A DNA stretch of 64,000 bases from Parietaria judaica (taxonomy: Eukaryota; Streptophyta; Magnoliopsida; Rosales; Urticaceae), in contig OX940871.1 in assembly GCA_954871525.1 (NCBI GenBank), positions 24,030,586 through 24,094,585 of the forward strand, in the 5' to 3' direction. Of this stretch, positions 24,301 to 37,012 are shown piece by piece. The number at the start of each line of letters is the position of its first letter. The first letter of the stretch is position 1. The translations under genes and the position numbers were made by a program. A model generated the notes under the pieces. The model saw only the letters and a list, made by a program, of their open reading frames with translations. It was not told the DNA's origin and searched no databases.

Positions 24301-27300
24301 CTAAATGGAAAAATAATAAAATATGATACCTCTTGGATTTTCTCTGGCTTTGTGAAATGACGACCAAAGGATGTGTAACGCCGTCCAATCAGAAAAGGGC
24401 CAATATGATTTTTTATCTTCGACTGCAGCCAAAGAATAATCAGTAATGTTTTTACACTACAGAATAAGAAAAATAGAATAAACATTTTACGGACGTATTT
24501 ACAGAGCAAAAGAGTCAAATAAACTTAAGTTATGGTATGAAGTTTATACGGAAAACTGGTTTCGACACTAGAAACCGTATCGGATAACAATTTAGAAACT
24601 GGCTAATTAATACTAGTATTTTCTGCATTTTTATTTAGCTTAAGAGTAATATTATGATTTAAACAAGTTATGTTAAATTAATTTTGGGGATATACAATAA
24701 TTTGTAAATGTTGTCTTATCGTAATTTGATTTCTTCAGAACCAGATTTTTACGGGTACTGGTTTGAAAACACATTTTCACTAGATAAAAAGTAATACCCC
24801 GGTTACCGATTTCACCCCTACGAGAAAGTATAAGAGAGAATGCAAGAAATATACTAGTTCGGCGATAAATAGCATAATGTAAGTTGAACAACAGAGCTTT
24901 ATAGAGAGAGACCAACCCTCCATTTATAGATCTGTTCAATGATATCTCGAGAGCAAACGTCCGCTACATCTTCGATACGACCCCCTTGGTCTAATCTACG
25001 TACAGCTTCTTTAACAGCCTATATACATGCATAGAACATAATTAAAATACCTATGACTAGTTGATATATCACCAAATCAACTATAAATTCATTTAAAATA
25101 AACGTACCTCAACTGAGGCCTCCACTTTTCCTTGTGTGATTGATTTCTCATCAAAATATCTCAGTAAATTAGTAGATGGAAGTGTTCGTTTTGATCTCAT
25201 ATCTTCGATAGTTACCGTAGCTTTAACGCTTTTTATTATATCCAATACTCTGTAATAAATGAAGATAATCAATCTTAGTTTGACTAAGGTTAAAAATTTA
25301 AATATCAGAGTCAAAGCCCGTGAAAAGAGACCTCTTCCGTGAGTCATCATCTATTCTAATTCCGAAATGTGACTCAGGCTTAACATCGGCTTCGGTACTA
25401 AGATCATCATCTTCTGTCAATTGCTCCTCTTGATCCAACGGTTCAACTTTAAAGCCATGAGCTTCAAAGAGCCTGTTACCCAGAACGCCCTTCGGATCCT
25501 TTTTAGCCACCGAATTCACTTTTTTTACCAGCTTGGGAATACTTGATCCAGAAGTTAACTTTCCTGAACTTTGACCAGTAGATAATTTCCGAATCTTTTT
25601 CAGAGTAGTTGTTCTTTCCTGACGTGGCTCTCCCAATTGGAATTTTCTCTTCAAGTCAACTTTATTTCCGTGTCCTCCCAAATCCATTTTCTTTTTCCTC
25701 TTTTCATCGGAAATGTGTCTCTCTTTCACAATGACCCTTTTCTTTTCTTCGACCTTAGGAAATTTTATATGATTTCTAAGAGGAGTGCCGACATCTTCGT
25801 CAATCTCGTGCTTTCTGAACAACAATTCAAAAAGCCAATGAGCAATAGATGGTAATAGTAATACCAAGCAAAAAAATTGTTAATACCACAGAATACTTAC
25901 AAGCAATAAATGAGAATCCGATTCGGCAGTAGATCTTCCCAAGCCCTTTGAAGTATACCCTCGTCCTCAATGTTTGTGAAAGAGATTTTCCTGACACAAC
26001 CAACTCAAATATCAATCCTCTATGATTTTGAAAGAGGATGGTGTAAATTAGTAATTCAGTCGATTATACAGATAATACGTATTATATTGATCGTCTCTTT
26101 TCCTTGTGCAATGAGTTTCGATGTACTCTCTCACAGGTCTTTCGAGAGATTGGGCTGGCCCTCTTCAACGAGTTTTGTCTTTGCTTTTTCATCTTGTATC
26201 TTTTCTTTATGGTAGTTTGGTTTAATAGCCGGACCGGTTTACGGACCGGCTGATCGTACTCTCTGCCCTTGCATTGTAATTTTATCTTCATCTATATATA
26301 TTTCATTGTTTCTTTTATTAATAATAATAAAAAAAAGTATTATACTGATTGCAGTTTTTTACTCAGATAAAAATCCTTCTTTATAGGGATTAATTTATGT
26401 TTATCAAGGTTAATTTAGAAAAATAATTAATACAGATAATTTATTCTTAAACGTCTACAAAAAGTGAGTTGGAGTAGAAAATGCAAGGAAATACAAATAT
26501 AAATACATACATATATATATACACACATATATACCTTGGCAAACATTTGCGGTGATACGACTTGGGGCAACGCCTACACACAGCAAATTGAAGTTGAGGG
26601 TCTTTTTTGTTCTCTCCTTGTTTGCAAACAGAGCACCTATGAAATGGACATGTAAAAGATCCCCCGCTTGCAATATTCTTCGCTTGATCTTCAGCGGCAT
26701 CTTTATTATCTGGATGAAGCATTTTTGCAACACAGTGTGGATGATAGAATTGGCCACAAGATGCATTCACGCAGCGAAAGACCTAAAGCGATACAGAAAA
26801 ACTGTTGGATAAGTTTTGAATCCAAGAAATAATATTTCTTTTATGGGTTAATATTTGTAAAATAGTCAATTATATTAACCATTATAAAAATAGTGATATT
26901 ATTATTAACCATTGTAACCATACTAACCATTGACAAAATAGCCAATGTTTGGCTATTTTGCAAATAAAAACCTGAAGTTTGCTAAAATGCAATGTAAACG
27001 TATGAATGTGGCTAATCGTTATATTTTCTCTTCTTTTATTTAAGTAATTAGCATAAACTAATAAACTTTCTAGACCAGGTCTTTTGTTACAAATATGTTA
27101 ATATTTTCTAAAAAACAATAAACACAACTCAGTTTTTGGAACAATTTGTACCTCAGCGCCTGAAAACTTATCAGAGGAGCCTAGTTCTCCGCAAGCGAAG
27201 CATTGGTGCTTTTTATATTTGCAATTTTGACAGAGAAACTCCTGCGTTGCCAAGGTCTGCAAAGTTTTCCAGTTATAAAATTACACACATGAATATAATA

Positions 27301-28985
27301 CCGTACGTATGGACCATATGGTCACGTATACATATATAAATATAGTCAGTGGAATTAGAAAACAACGGCATACATTCACTTTTGCTTTAGAAAAGCCAAG
27401 AGTTTCACAATCTTCAGCATCGTCCACATTCGCATGGAAAGACCTAATGCAGCTTCCTTCGCAGCTGCAACCAAACAATATTTTTTTACAATTAATTTAT
27501 GAATAATAATTAAAACCGAAAGTGTCTAGTACGATCCAAAGTTGCAAATCAAACTTAATTCCATACCCCACATTAGCGGAAATCGGCAAGGTAATTTGAT
27601 ACACTTCCAAGCATATTTCATATAAAACAATTTTGAGATGAATCAAGTTGTTGCTTAGAAATATTTATAATTTGTTTCAGCGTAAGTATAGGACTTGCGA
27701 TATTTTAAAAGTTGCCTTCTTAACAGATAATCTTTCACTATTTAATTAAAGGGCATATATAAATCACAGGTTTGTTATAACAATTCATAAAATTGCTAGA
27801 GTAAATACAAGAAATACATACCATAAGAGCTCGCCACCATTATCGCAGATACTACAAACAGAATCGAACAACCCATCTTCCTCTGATTCATCATCTTCCC
27901 CACCATCGATAGAATCATCATCTGAATCATTCACTATGAACTTTTTCATTGGTTGAGCTGTAGCTTGAATTCCCTGAAAAACCAGTCACTTTACTCATGA
28001 GGACGTACCTTGCCAGACACGCCCTAAAAAAAATCCTATTTGCAAATATGGGTTTTAATGAACAAAAACCTAGATAAAATCGATATAAATAATGAGGACG
28101 TACCTCGTCAGACACGCCCTTTTTCGGAGGCTCCTTCAGAAACTCTACCAAGAACTGCTCAGAAAATATAAGTTAATTATACTTTAAGCTTATATATTAA
28201 ATATTCAAGTGATGAAAAGCATCAGTATCTCATAAATAACCATTCAAATTAATTAGAAAAAGATTACAAGAAATTATAAACCAGGCTTTCATAAACACAA
28301 ATTCAGAAACTTATAAAAACATCTCAAATCTCAATCTTCTATAATCGATGACTGACAACATACAATTTCTAAAGAGTTTAATGACAGCGAAAAGTAAGTA
28401 CCTTGGCTTTTTTTAAGGAATCAATCCTTTCAAGCGCTTCAGCGATTATAGACTTATGAGCATGCAAATCATTCTCAGAAGGGCGGACCTCGTATGAACT
28501 ATAAAAAATTAATCAAAACGTAAACAAATTCGACAAAAAGAAAATATTTAACATGTCTTGAGGTGTAGGTACCTGAAATTTTTGGTAAGGTGATCCCACA
28601 AAGATTTCTTCGAAGATTCGGGATTTTTCTGCATGAAATGCAGTGTATGCACCGTAACCAAAACCGATCTAATCGTGCCCTCGAAAACCTTCCTAGGCTT
28701 CTCAAGCTTGAACCAACTATTGTCCTTGGAGAGAAGCGTAATCTCGGGCTTGTTCACATTGGAGAGATTGAACCTCCATGCTACGACATGCTTATGTATC
28801 GGGCGAAGCCCATTATCGACAAATCCTCGAAGAAAAAGCTTCATGGTTTTGTCTTCCGCTCTTTCGCTCTCCTTCCAAAGAACCGGCAAGGACGAAAGCG
28901 AAACCGGCTCGTTTTCGTCATCCTCGATGTGGTAATTCGAGACGGCCAACGGCAGAGCTTCATCTTCCTCATCGGATGAAGCCAT
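21377..28985 (-). CDS. EDM2: EDM2-like chromatin protein (PHD-type zinc fingers, methyltransferase-like domain)
   Basis: Coding exons in transcript order: 28985-28573, 28498-28402, 28154-28104, 27973-27822, 27464-27374, 27256-27152, 26782-26535, 25990-25901, 25814-25332, 25249-25108, 25018-24917, 24422-24330, 24185-24144, 23948-23838, 23352-23281, 23202-23084, 23009-22946, 22594-21377. All junctions keep phase and give about 1230 residues, near the length of Arabidopsis EDM2. N-terminal SNYHIEDDENEPVSLSSLP and the RPIHKHVVAWRF block match EDM2. Cys/His-rich zinc fingers follow (about residues 226-386, e.g. SVCSICDNGGELLCCEGSC, AVCRRCPKSYHRKCLP). A methyltransferase-like region has VDFACGSNDF (about 704) and GLNPPFG (about 766). 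The tail is hydrophilic and ends GPGRPRPRGRFL. EDM2 acts in the nucleus in control of transcript processing and silencing at intronic heterochromatin, including the RPP7 resistance gene. Whether this is the EDM2 orthologue or a paralogue is not decidable here. Confidence 0.9.
28009..28023 (-). other. Candidate 15-nt microexon in the EDM2-like gene
   Basis: Between coding exons 3 and 4 the sequence GGCGTGTCTGGCAAG is preceded by a pyrimidine tract plus AG and followed by GTACGT. It would add five residues (GVSGK) in frame. It is a near copy of the end of exon 3 plus its donor (28104-28121). It is not counted in the protein length given for the gene. Confidence 0.35.
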
Positions 28986-28993
28986 TCCCTTGA

Positions 28994-29490
28994 ACTAAAA
29001 ACCCCAATACAAAATAAATATTTCTTCAAAAGTATATCATACGGAAACATTAAAACAAGAACTTGAAAACGAAACACACCAAAAAATCGCCAAGACTCAA
29101 TTTCCCACTTGATTCTATACACTTTCTCATCAATTAAAGAAAAAATAACTAGCTTCCTCACTAAACCGCCATTAAAACCAGACAAAAAAAATTCAACGAA
29201 TCTCTGTTCTTAAAGGAAACAGTCAAATTTCTCGTAGGTACCGAACATACTGGGGAAAAAAAACTGAAAACTAGCGAAGAACATAATCAAATGAAGAGAA
29301 AAAAGCAAGGTCGGAGAGAAGATCTTGACCTGATCGAAGAAGCAGAACGGAAACAACGAAGAACTGAAACCAAATTCTTCTTCTTCTTCTTTACTCTCAA
29401 GTTTCGCGAATTCTCCCTTAACAAAAAAAAGATTCGCGATTTCCTTTTCTTTTTTTGGTGTTAAAACTTAAAATTGATTGGCCACGTGGC
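28994..29490 (-). promoter_or_regulatory. EDM2-like 5' leader, leader intron and G-box
   Basis: On the - strand an acceptor (TTTTTAG, ending at 28995) lies 9 bases before the ATG, and a donor GTCAAG starts at 29329, defining a probable leader intron of about 335 nt. The upstream leader exon is rich in CTT repeats. A palindromic G-box core, CACGTG (29483-29488, within GGCCACGTGGC), lies about 500 bp upstream of the ATG. No clear TATA box is seen. Confidence 0.5.
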
Positions 29491-30105
29491 GATATCCAAA
29501 GAGGAGAGTACTTCGCCCGCAAGTACACGACACGAAGTAGTACCTTAAAAAAAAGTACACGACAAGAAGTTTTTTTTTTTTGCTGTTTTCGTTTAGATAT
29601 AAACGATTAAATAAAATCAAACGGCATGTCGTTTATTGTTTGTTTCTTGGAAAACCATACTATATTGAAAATATATATATTTTTCATTCACTAAAAATTA
29701 ATTTCAGCAAAGTCATGTGACATTATTTTTTAGCGAATGAAATCGGGCTCATATATGCTCAGAGTCGGCCTTGTGTAGAGAGTGCATACGGTAGAATCAG
29801 ATATCACGATTGTTTTTCTGCAAATTCACTTTTTATTTTGATTAAAGATCAAGGAGCTCCGCAACTTTTGCTTTTACAAATAATACTATGTCTCGTCCCG
29901 AGTATTAGTCATTTTGAACTTTTACAGATATACTTTATAAAAAAAATTGTGATATCGAGACTAGTAGATTAATGTTGCAAAGTACCAGGCCCCTAAGAAA
30001 ACGATTATTACATTGCGTCGATATTATGCTAGCATACAAGATAATACATGGCACAAGTACGATACGAGACATGAATTCTCACATCCGACCATATACAGTT
30101 ACGAC
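29491..30105. other. AT-rich intergenic sequence
   Basis: Upstream of the EDM2-like gene. No genes or repeats are recognised before the hAT element that starts at 30106. Confidence 0.5.
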
Positions 30106-31068
30106 CTGAGGCAAAGAGATAAAGGGTTGAGGGGGACACAAGCCCACGGTCACTTGTTTATTATCAATTTTTTATTAGTATTTTAATATAAAAAATAAAA
30201 CTCTATATTTTATTAGAGATGTGAAAATCATATATGCCAGTCCTTTTTTAAACCTCAACTCACCATTTTTTTGAGTCACCATCAATCTCTCTCTCCCCAT
30301 TCTCTCCCAAATCCATCGCTTGTCTTTTGATTTTCACATTCTGATTCGCACGACATGGATTTTCTAAAGACTTTGCGTTTAAATTCGATCGAAGCTGATG
30401 CAGGCTTGCGGCGGAGAAGAAGAAGCTCCAGCGTTTCAGAGGATGTTTGTGTCTGGATGATTTATTTGTTTCCTTCGACAAGAAAAAGTTTATCAAACTT
30501 GTTTTCATTCTTGAGACCTAACTTCATAATTACATTATTTATTACATGTGTAAATTCAAAGATTTGAGAAGTTTGAAAGGTAGTGGTGGTCTTGCTCGGA
30601 AAATGGTAGAGACAAAAAGAAATGGTGTCTATACACTTGTTTATAGACTGATTACGCTAGCACTGATCTTACATGTGGCTACCACAATGGTTGAGACTTG
30701 AGAGAGTTTTTTCTGCTCTGAATATTATAAACACTCTGTTAAGAAACCGAATGGGAGATCAATGGATAAATGATAGTATGATCGTGTACATCAGAGATAT
30801 TTTTTTTATTGTATTGACAACGAGAAGGTTCTACAATACTTTCAAAATATGAAATCTCAACGTCAACTTCTTCTGCAATAAGTATTTAAGTTTTTTTTTT
30901 TTAAGATTAGTTAGGATTATTTTATTTTTATTTTTACTTCATTTGATTAGTAAAAATTTCTATCATGTGACATTGAGATTTTGAGTTATTAATATTTTAT
31001 AAGTTTTTTTTTAAATATATAAAAATAATAGTGGCCCTCCCGGTTGAAAAACCTGGCTTTTGCCACTG
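30106..31068. mobile_element. Nonautonomous hAT element, 963 bp
   Basis: A perfect 8-bp target duplication GTTACGAC flanks it (30098-30105 and 31069-31076). Ends are CTGAGGCAAAGA and, inverted, CAGTGGCAAAAG. The right end continues as CCAGG, close to the hAT element at 1741. An internal stretch (about 30285-30460) with a CT-rich leader and the start MDFLKTLRLNSIEADAGL could be a captured gene 5' end, but I do not recognise the protein. Confidence 0.75.
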
Positions 31069-31133
31069 GTTACGACACATGTACTTCACACCTTTTTTTT
31101 TTAGCATATGAATTTAGTTTCCTATAAATATAA

Positions 31134-31633
31134 GGGATAATAGCGGCATAAGTCCTTAACCATTACTCAACTGGGGCGGCATAGCCCCAACCTCATTTAA
31201 TAGCGGTATAAGTACCAAAAGATGATTTCCGTCCATATTTGACTAACGGAAGTAGTCAACGTTTGCGTGGTCAGCTTCTCGTCAACGTGGACGCCACGTA
31301 ATCCGACATGTCACCACACACGTCATCCCCGTGTCATCAAATTTAATGCAAAATTAATGGTGATGGAGGGATTTGAACCATTGCCCTCGCATGTGGTGAT
31401 GGAGGGATTCAAATTTAATGCAAAATTAATGGTGATGGAGGATGACATGTATGGTGACATGTCGATTACGTGGCGTCCACATTGACGAGAAGCTGACCAC
31501 GCAAACAGTGACTACTTCCGTTAGTCAAATATGGACGGAAATCATCTTTTGGTACTTATACCGCTATTAAATGAGGTTGGGGCTATACCGCCCCAGTTGA
31601 ATAAAAGTTGAGGACTTATACCGCTATTATCCC
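31134..31633. mobile_element. Long-arm inverted-repeat MITE (Mutator-like), 500 bp
   Basis: Two arms of about 200 bp are nearly perfect reverse complements, with outer ends GGGATAATAGCGG and CCGCTATTATCCC. A 9-bp target duplication TAAATATAA flanks them (31125-31133 and 31634-31642). The loop holds an internal direct repeat around 'tttaatgcaaaattaatggt' (near 31340 and 31410). The transcript of such an element would fold into a long hairpin. Confidence 0.88.
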
Positions 31634-31642
31634 TAAATATAA

Positions 31643-32567
31643 AGTATGCATTTCTTTCTATAGTAGTTATTTGTTAACAACTTAACATTAACGACAGTAT
31701 CATTTTGTTTCTTATTAACTACCAAATAATACAACTATACAATACAAGATTCTTCATCAACTTGCACTGTATAATAGTAGGTACCACAAAACCATTGCCA
31801 GATCATACAATATATATATATATATATAAAAAATCAAGAAAACACAAGCTACATATTGCCTCATTAGCCTCCAAATCTTAAGATCAAAACGAAACACAAT
31901 CATATTTTTTGAAAATTAATTTATATTGTGGCTCTATTTTCTTTATAATGTGGTATCACACTTTTAAATCATCAAAACTTATCCTTGTTTGATTATCTAA
32001 ATCCATTAAATGATTACGTTAAGGTACCAAAACTTTTCCATTTCACTCGGTATATTTCGAAGATTTTGATTGCGCTGATTAAATACGCAAAGTCATGAAA
32101 TTTGCATGTTAGACTCGTTTTTTTTCTTCTTCTTTTCTTTCTCATACGTATCGTTAATTTTAGGTCAACTGTATGTGTATCCCTTAAACTAAAGTACTTA
32201 ACATGAAAAAGTTCTAAACCCATAAAATTTTAAGTATTGATTTAGATTGTACTTGTAAAAAAAAAACAGAAATGGAAATACATAGACGGTATAAATAAAT
32301 AAAAAATCCAACTTTTACGATTTAACGATCAACGCAATAGAAAACTTATTATTACGCTATTTTACAAAAATCTAGTTACTTTTACCGTAATTATCCTATG
32401 ATCATTCTTAATTATTTTTCATTTATGTACGGTAAAATGAAACTACACAATACAGGTAGTGGATTATCATTTTTTATTATATATATAATTCACGATGGGA
32501 ATTTCTCTTCTCTTCTCTTCTCTTCTCTTCCATACAAAAAAGGTTATTAACAAAGTATGATACAAAC
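31643..32567. other. Intergenic and 3' flank of the PADRE gene
   Basis: AT-rich with a short TA run near 31810. A CT-rich pentamer repeat (tctct, 32500-32530) sits about 40 bp after the PADRE stop codon and may be in its 3' untranslated region. Confidence 0.5.
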
Positions 32568-33131
32568 TCAGCACGATCTACAGGACGTGGGAGTTTCAAC
32601 AATGGTGTCCAAAGCTGGCGTCCACGACCTTTGCTTCGAGTAAAGCCTCTTCACACTACTCTCACATTCTGACTCTTCATCATCACCATCATCGTTATTC
32701 GATTCCTTACTGTTATTATTATTCGGAAGAAACATGCAAAACTCTCCCAAAGATGGCAAGATATTCTTGGCCAAGTATCGCCCTCCATTGCTGTCATGAC
32801 TGCGAGCAGTACTAGTATTGGATAGCCCTTTCGACGAGCAGGTGAAAGAGGTCATCTCCTCCTGCGTGAGCACGGAGTAGAGGAGCTCGACGGGGAGGAG
32901 GAGGTAGAGGCGGCGGCGCGCGAGCTCGGTGTCGGCCGAGAGGCCGAGGATGCGGTGGCCGACGCTGAGGGCGGCCGCATCGCACACGAACTTGCCGGGG
33001 TTCTCGAGCATGAGCTCGGCCGCCTTGACGGGCCGCGTGTAGAGCCTTGTCGCCCGCCCGTCGGTGGAGGCCACTCTCGTCGCGCCGCCGTGCCAGGCCA
33101 TGGAAGGAGCGCAGGAGGCCGCGTTCCCCAT
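32568..33131 (-). CDS. PADRE (DUF4228) domain protein, probably N-myristoylated
   Basis: A single exon encodes 187 residues. MGNAASCAPS at the start fits an N-myristoylation (Gly2) and palmitoylation (Cys7) signal, suggesting membrane attachment. The PADRE hallmarks follow: RLYTRPVKAAELMLENPGKF, then VGHRILGLSADTELARRRLY and LLPVELLYSVLTQEEM. The tail is Asn/Ser/Asp/Glu-rich (NNNNSKESNNDDGDDEESE) and ends VETPTSCRSC. The family is plant-specific; many members respond to pathogens and abiotic stress, and the biochemical activity is not established. The 5' half is GC-rich and the 3' half AT-rich. No intron is needed. Confidence 0.9.
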   Translation of the reverse strand: MGNAASCAPSMAWHGGATRVASTDGRATRLYTRPVKAAELMLENPGKFVCDAAALSVGHRILGLSADTELARRRLYLLLPVELLYSVLTQEEMTSFTCSSKGLSNTSTARSHDSNGGRYLAKNILPSLGEFCMFLPNNNNSKESNNDDGDDEESECESSVKRLYSKQRSWTPALDTIVETPTSCRSC

Positions 33132-33203
33132 GATCAGAGAGAGAGAGAGAATGGTTTGATGTTAGAGGTTTTGAGGAAGTGATGGAGAGTGGGGGTATTT
33201 TGG

Positions 33204-33215
33204 TATTTATAAATA
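33204..33215 (-). promoter_or_regulatory. TATA box of the PADRE gene
   Basis: TATTTATAAATA on the - strand, about 75 bp upstream of the ATG, followed by a (CT)n leader tract (33135-33150). Confidence 0.65.
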
Positions 33216-33289
33216 GGGTTGTGCTGGTGCATGCATGGGTTATAATGGAACACAGAGAGAGAGCATTTTGTCGGCTATATCTATACATA

Positions 33290-35130
33290 TATATACGTAT
33301 GTATAGTGTATAACTATAAACCTAGTATATATAATTAATTATATAAGAGATTGCACCAAATTTGCAAGAAAGGTCGTTGTAAAATGAAAGATATATAACC
33401 CAAACTCTCATAATTCACTCTACTCAAATACAATATATATGTGTATGTCGGCAATGCGTAGGGTTACAACACTCGGTATGTTTTAATATTTTTAGAAAGA
33501 AAAAAAAAAGCTTTATTAAAGATAAAATATGCTCCATATTTATTAATTATATTTGAAGATGAAAAAAAACCTAGATCCGTTTTCTTTATTAAATCTATTT
33601 TACTTGACCGTGGTCTAGTTAAATGAGAATTGTTTGATTCATATTTTAACTCATGTAACTTAATTATTACAATTAATAATGTCAATTTTAAATATACATA
33701 AGAATTATTATTGTTTTATCAATTGAATAATAAAATTAATAATAAACAACATGATTTGGCAAATGATCAATTATAAGATAATTATTAACATATAATAAAT
33801 ATGTATAGCATATTTTGTTCCTCATGTAAATCAAATTCAACACAATCTATTATCGATCTAAATTGATCTACTTTCATATATCATTTATTTTAGTGTCTCA
33901 TGTCCGGATAAAAGATTGACATCCATAGGCCTATGGGGTAAACGTATATGTGTATACATAGGGGCGTAGCCAAACTTACATTTCGTGTGAAGCATAGAGC
34001 GTATTTTAAATGATTTTTTTTTCAAATACGTAAACAAACAAAAAGCACAAACAATTATATTAAAGCGATAATTAGACACATAAACAGATAATATTACTTT
34101 TCGGAGGATAATAGAATAAATTTATCGAGTCAAGAAGGAGAATGAGAAAAATCTAATCAAATCTTGAATAATATTTTTATTTTTTTGAAATGAGCATATG
34201 CACATGCACTCACTGATGTACATGTAGTTCTGACTTCAATCGCTGATAGTATAACCATATATGGCTTGCAAAAAATGTGTAAGAGTGAAAGATAATACAT
34301 TTTGATGATGTTTATAAGCATAAGAATGTATATCAAAATCAAATGTTGAAACAATATATAGCTATTCCTTGTGATAACAATATATCGTGTACTTATATTA
34401 GTTTGTCAACAATACAAGTTTGGTCTAATCATAGCAAGAAAAGGTAACAAGGAAATCAAATTTTCAATTAGTGCGTAAATATTATAGGTATGAGATCCCA
34501 AAGAGACTTCATACAAGACCAAAAGCAGATACATCTGTCACTGGAAATCCCCTTTCCCATTTCCATATAAATATTGTGCAAAGAAATGAATATACTTTAT
34601 TTATGTATGTAGGTGTAATCAATTGGGATTCCATATCTATGAAGTAAGGCATTCACATGGTTAGGCATGGGAACAACTGCATTAAATATCTACATATAAT
34701 CATAAAGAGGTAAGTTAATGAGGACACCACCAACCTAATGATTGGACATGGTAACTTTGATATTATTCCACATTCATATGTAGAAGATCCTCTATAAATT
34801 CCATCTTGCATCATATCTTATAGATAGCTATATATTTCTGGGATATGAAGGGAATATTCATGACCAAAATGTTTACTTATTAGATGTTTTATTTAGGTGT
34901 ATCTTTAGCACTATTCCAGCCCTAATTAATTCTAAATCTAATGCTATATCTTTGAAAAACTCTAATTTCTAATGCTATCTTTGAAAAATATTCCACAATC
35001 TGTATGAGTGGCAAAGCATTTGAAAGCTTTTTTCTTAGAAGAAGTTAATGAATTGGTCAAAAAAATTCTTAATTATGCCAAAAGATAGAAGAATATGCAG
35101 ATACTGCGTATTTTTCGGATCATTAAAAAA
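33290..35130. other. AT-rich intergenic sequence
   Basis: No gene found. A 'ggggcgtagccaaa' sequence near 33960 resembles a hAT end, without a recognisable partner. Confidence 0.5.
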
Positions 35131-35139
35131 GTGGGTTCC

Positions 35140-35885
35140 CTAGTCGAAAGTCAAGACCTATCCGCGAAGTCAAATCTCGTTAGCCCAAATTCAAACTAAT
35201 TTGGCGAGGCTCAGTTTCCACGAAGATCTTAGAAGACCCCTCGGCAACGGCCTAGAAAGGTTCCTGAGTACCCACTGGGTAGCAACATCCTTGGAAGGCT
35301 TCCGGCGAGCCATCGACAACCTTAGAGGGTTCTCGACGAGGCCAAGGAATCTCTGACAACCTTGGATGATGACCCCGACGTCCCCGGCTATCTAGGTCGA
35401 GGACGATGATCTCCAGATGCCCTGGCAAGGCCCTTGTCAAGCGATGAGGACCTTGTCATCCGATAAGCCCCTCGTCCAAGACAAGGCCCCAGGCGACAAG
35501 TATCCCCTCATCCATAATTTCGACAAGGCCATACCTTTGGATGAAGCAAGCGGCAAGACAAGGGGAGCTTATAACTACTCTCAGGACATCTCCAGGATTC
35601 AAAAGGACTCGATGTACAAGCTCCCCCACTCCCAGAGGACGCTATATGGATGAGCCATTGATCTTCCGTCGACCCCCGCTGGAGACGATGACTTCGCCAT
35701 TGCCAAGCCAATTGTCATTAGGAATAGCTCGAAGTCTCGCTGGAGATACAAATTTTGCATTCGCTAAGTCGAGACATTAGTCAACCCATATTGCCTCCAC
35801 CTTTAACCTCCGACGTAATCACTGGGTTTGGCTCATGACTCGAACCGTGAACCGGATTCTGCATTAATCCATTTTCGTGCATTAT
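35140..35885. mobile_element. LTR-like fragment
   Basis: A moderately GC-rich island in AT-rich surroundings, with repeated 'acaaggcc' and 'cgacaacctt' wording and an ending 'gaaccggattctgcattaatcc...cgtgcatta' like the 3' end of an LTR. Short frames on both strands resemble no protein. Boundaries are approximate. Confidence 0.35.
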
Positions 35886-36023
35886 TACTAGCTAGTGATT
35901 ATTTATCTATATATTTTTTTTTTCATATTTGAATGATATTAACATTGATATACTTTAGAGCGCGCATTAAATAATTAGATATATTTTGGGGTATTATTAA
36001 TCACCTGTGATTACTGATTATAG

Positions 36024-36385
36024 CTAAGCAAGATACCATATTGAATTTCACAATCTACAAATACTTTGGCATTTATAGCCAGGCTGTGCTTGTTGTCTAA
36101 TGTGTTGAACACCCTTTTTGTTTTAATTAGTCTTGCTTTTGAAAAGCTAATTAATTGTTGACACATTCAATAATATTCATTGATATATATTGAGTATGGC
36201 ATAATAAATTGCCAAGCAAGAAACAAGATTAAATGAATTTCACAATAAACAAATAATTTGGCATATATGACCAACCAGGCTGTTCTTGTTGTCTAATTTG
36301 TTGAAGCATTTTTTTATGTTTATATTGCTTGCTTTTAAAAAGCTAATTAAGTGTTGACACATTAATTCAATCTAATATTGATTTC
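36024..36385. repeat. Diverged tandem duplication of ~180 bp
   Basis: Unit 1 (about 36024-36185) and unit 2 (about 36208-36385) share, in order, 'gcaagataccatattgaatttcaca' versus 'gcaagaaacaagattaaatgaatttcaca', 'tttggcatttatagccaggctgtgcttgttgtctaat', 'ttgaa', 'cttttgaaaagctaatta' and 'tgttgacacatt'. No protein is implied. Confidence 0.75.
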
Positions 36386-37012
36386 AAAGGTTGGTATAAC
36401 AAACAAACATGCAAACTAGTTCACTTGCAATCAACAAATGATTTCCAATCAAGAATATTTTTATTTGATTAAATCAGATTACAAATATTTTAAGGCTGGA
36501 TTTTGGCTTAAATTTGGTGGGTATAGTCTGTAATAAAATGCCCCACAAAAGAATTATAAGAAAGGCCATAAGCTTGGGCATGCTTGTTTTCTGGAACAAA
36601 GAGTCCTTGGCTGGCACAGCTGGAATCATATGTCACCAAGACACCAACTTCATATTATTATTAATTATATATAATAAAAAAAAAGTTATTTGTATTCTAG
36701 TACAAGTTTTTTTTTCTTTTTTTTTCCAAAATATATTATGTGTTTTTGTTTGCGCAAAATATATTTGATGTGTGATTGTGAATGATACAAGTTACAACAT
36801 CGTCATCAGGTCATCTTTAGTCACACATAAGCACTAAGATTTTCTTACAATTTCATTCTCACCTTTATCAAATTGATTATCCTAATTAATAATCATAGAG
36901 GAATAGAATTAAATACAAAACAAAACAAAAACATAGGGGCCATACTTTCGAATTAAACAGTATACAGATGGAAAGTAACAGATCATTTTAGGAAGTTATA
37001 TTTATTTTTTAG
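36386..37012. other. AT-rich intergenic sequence
   Basis: No gene, repeat or regulatory structure is recognised in this stretch. Confidence 0.45.
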
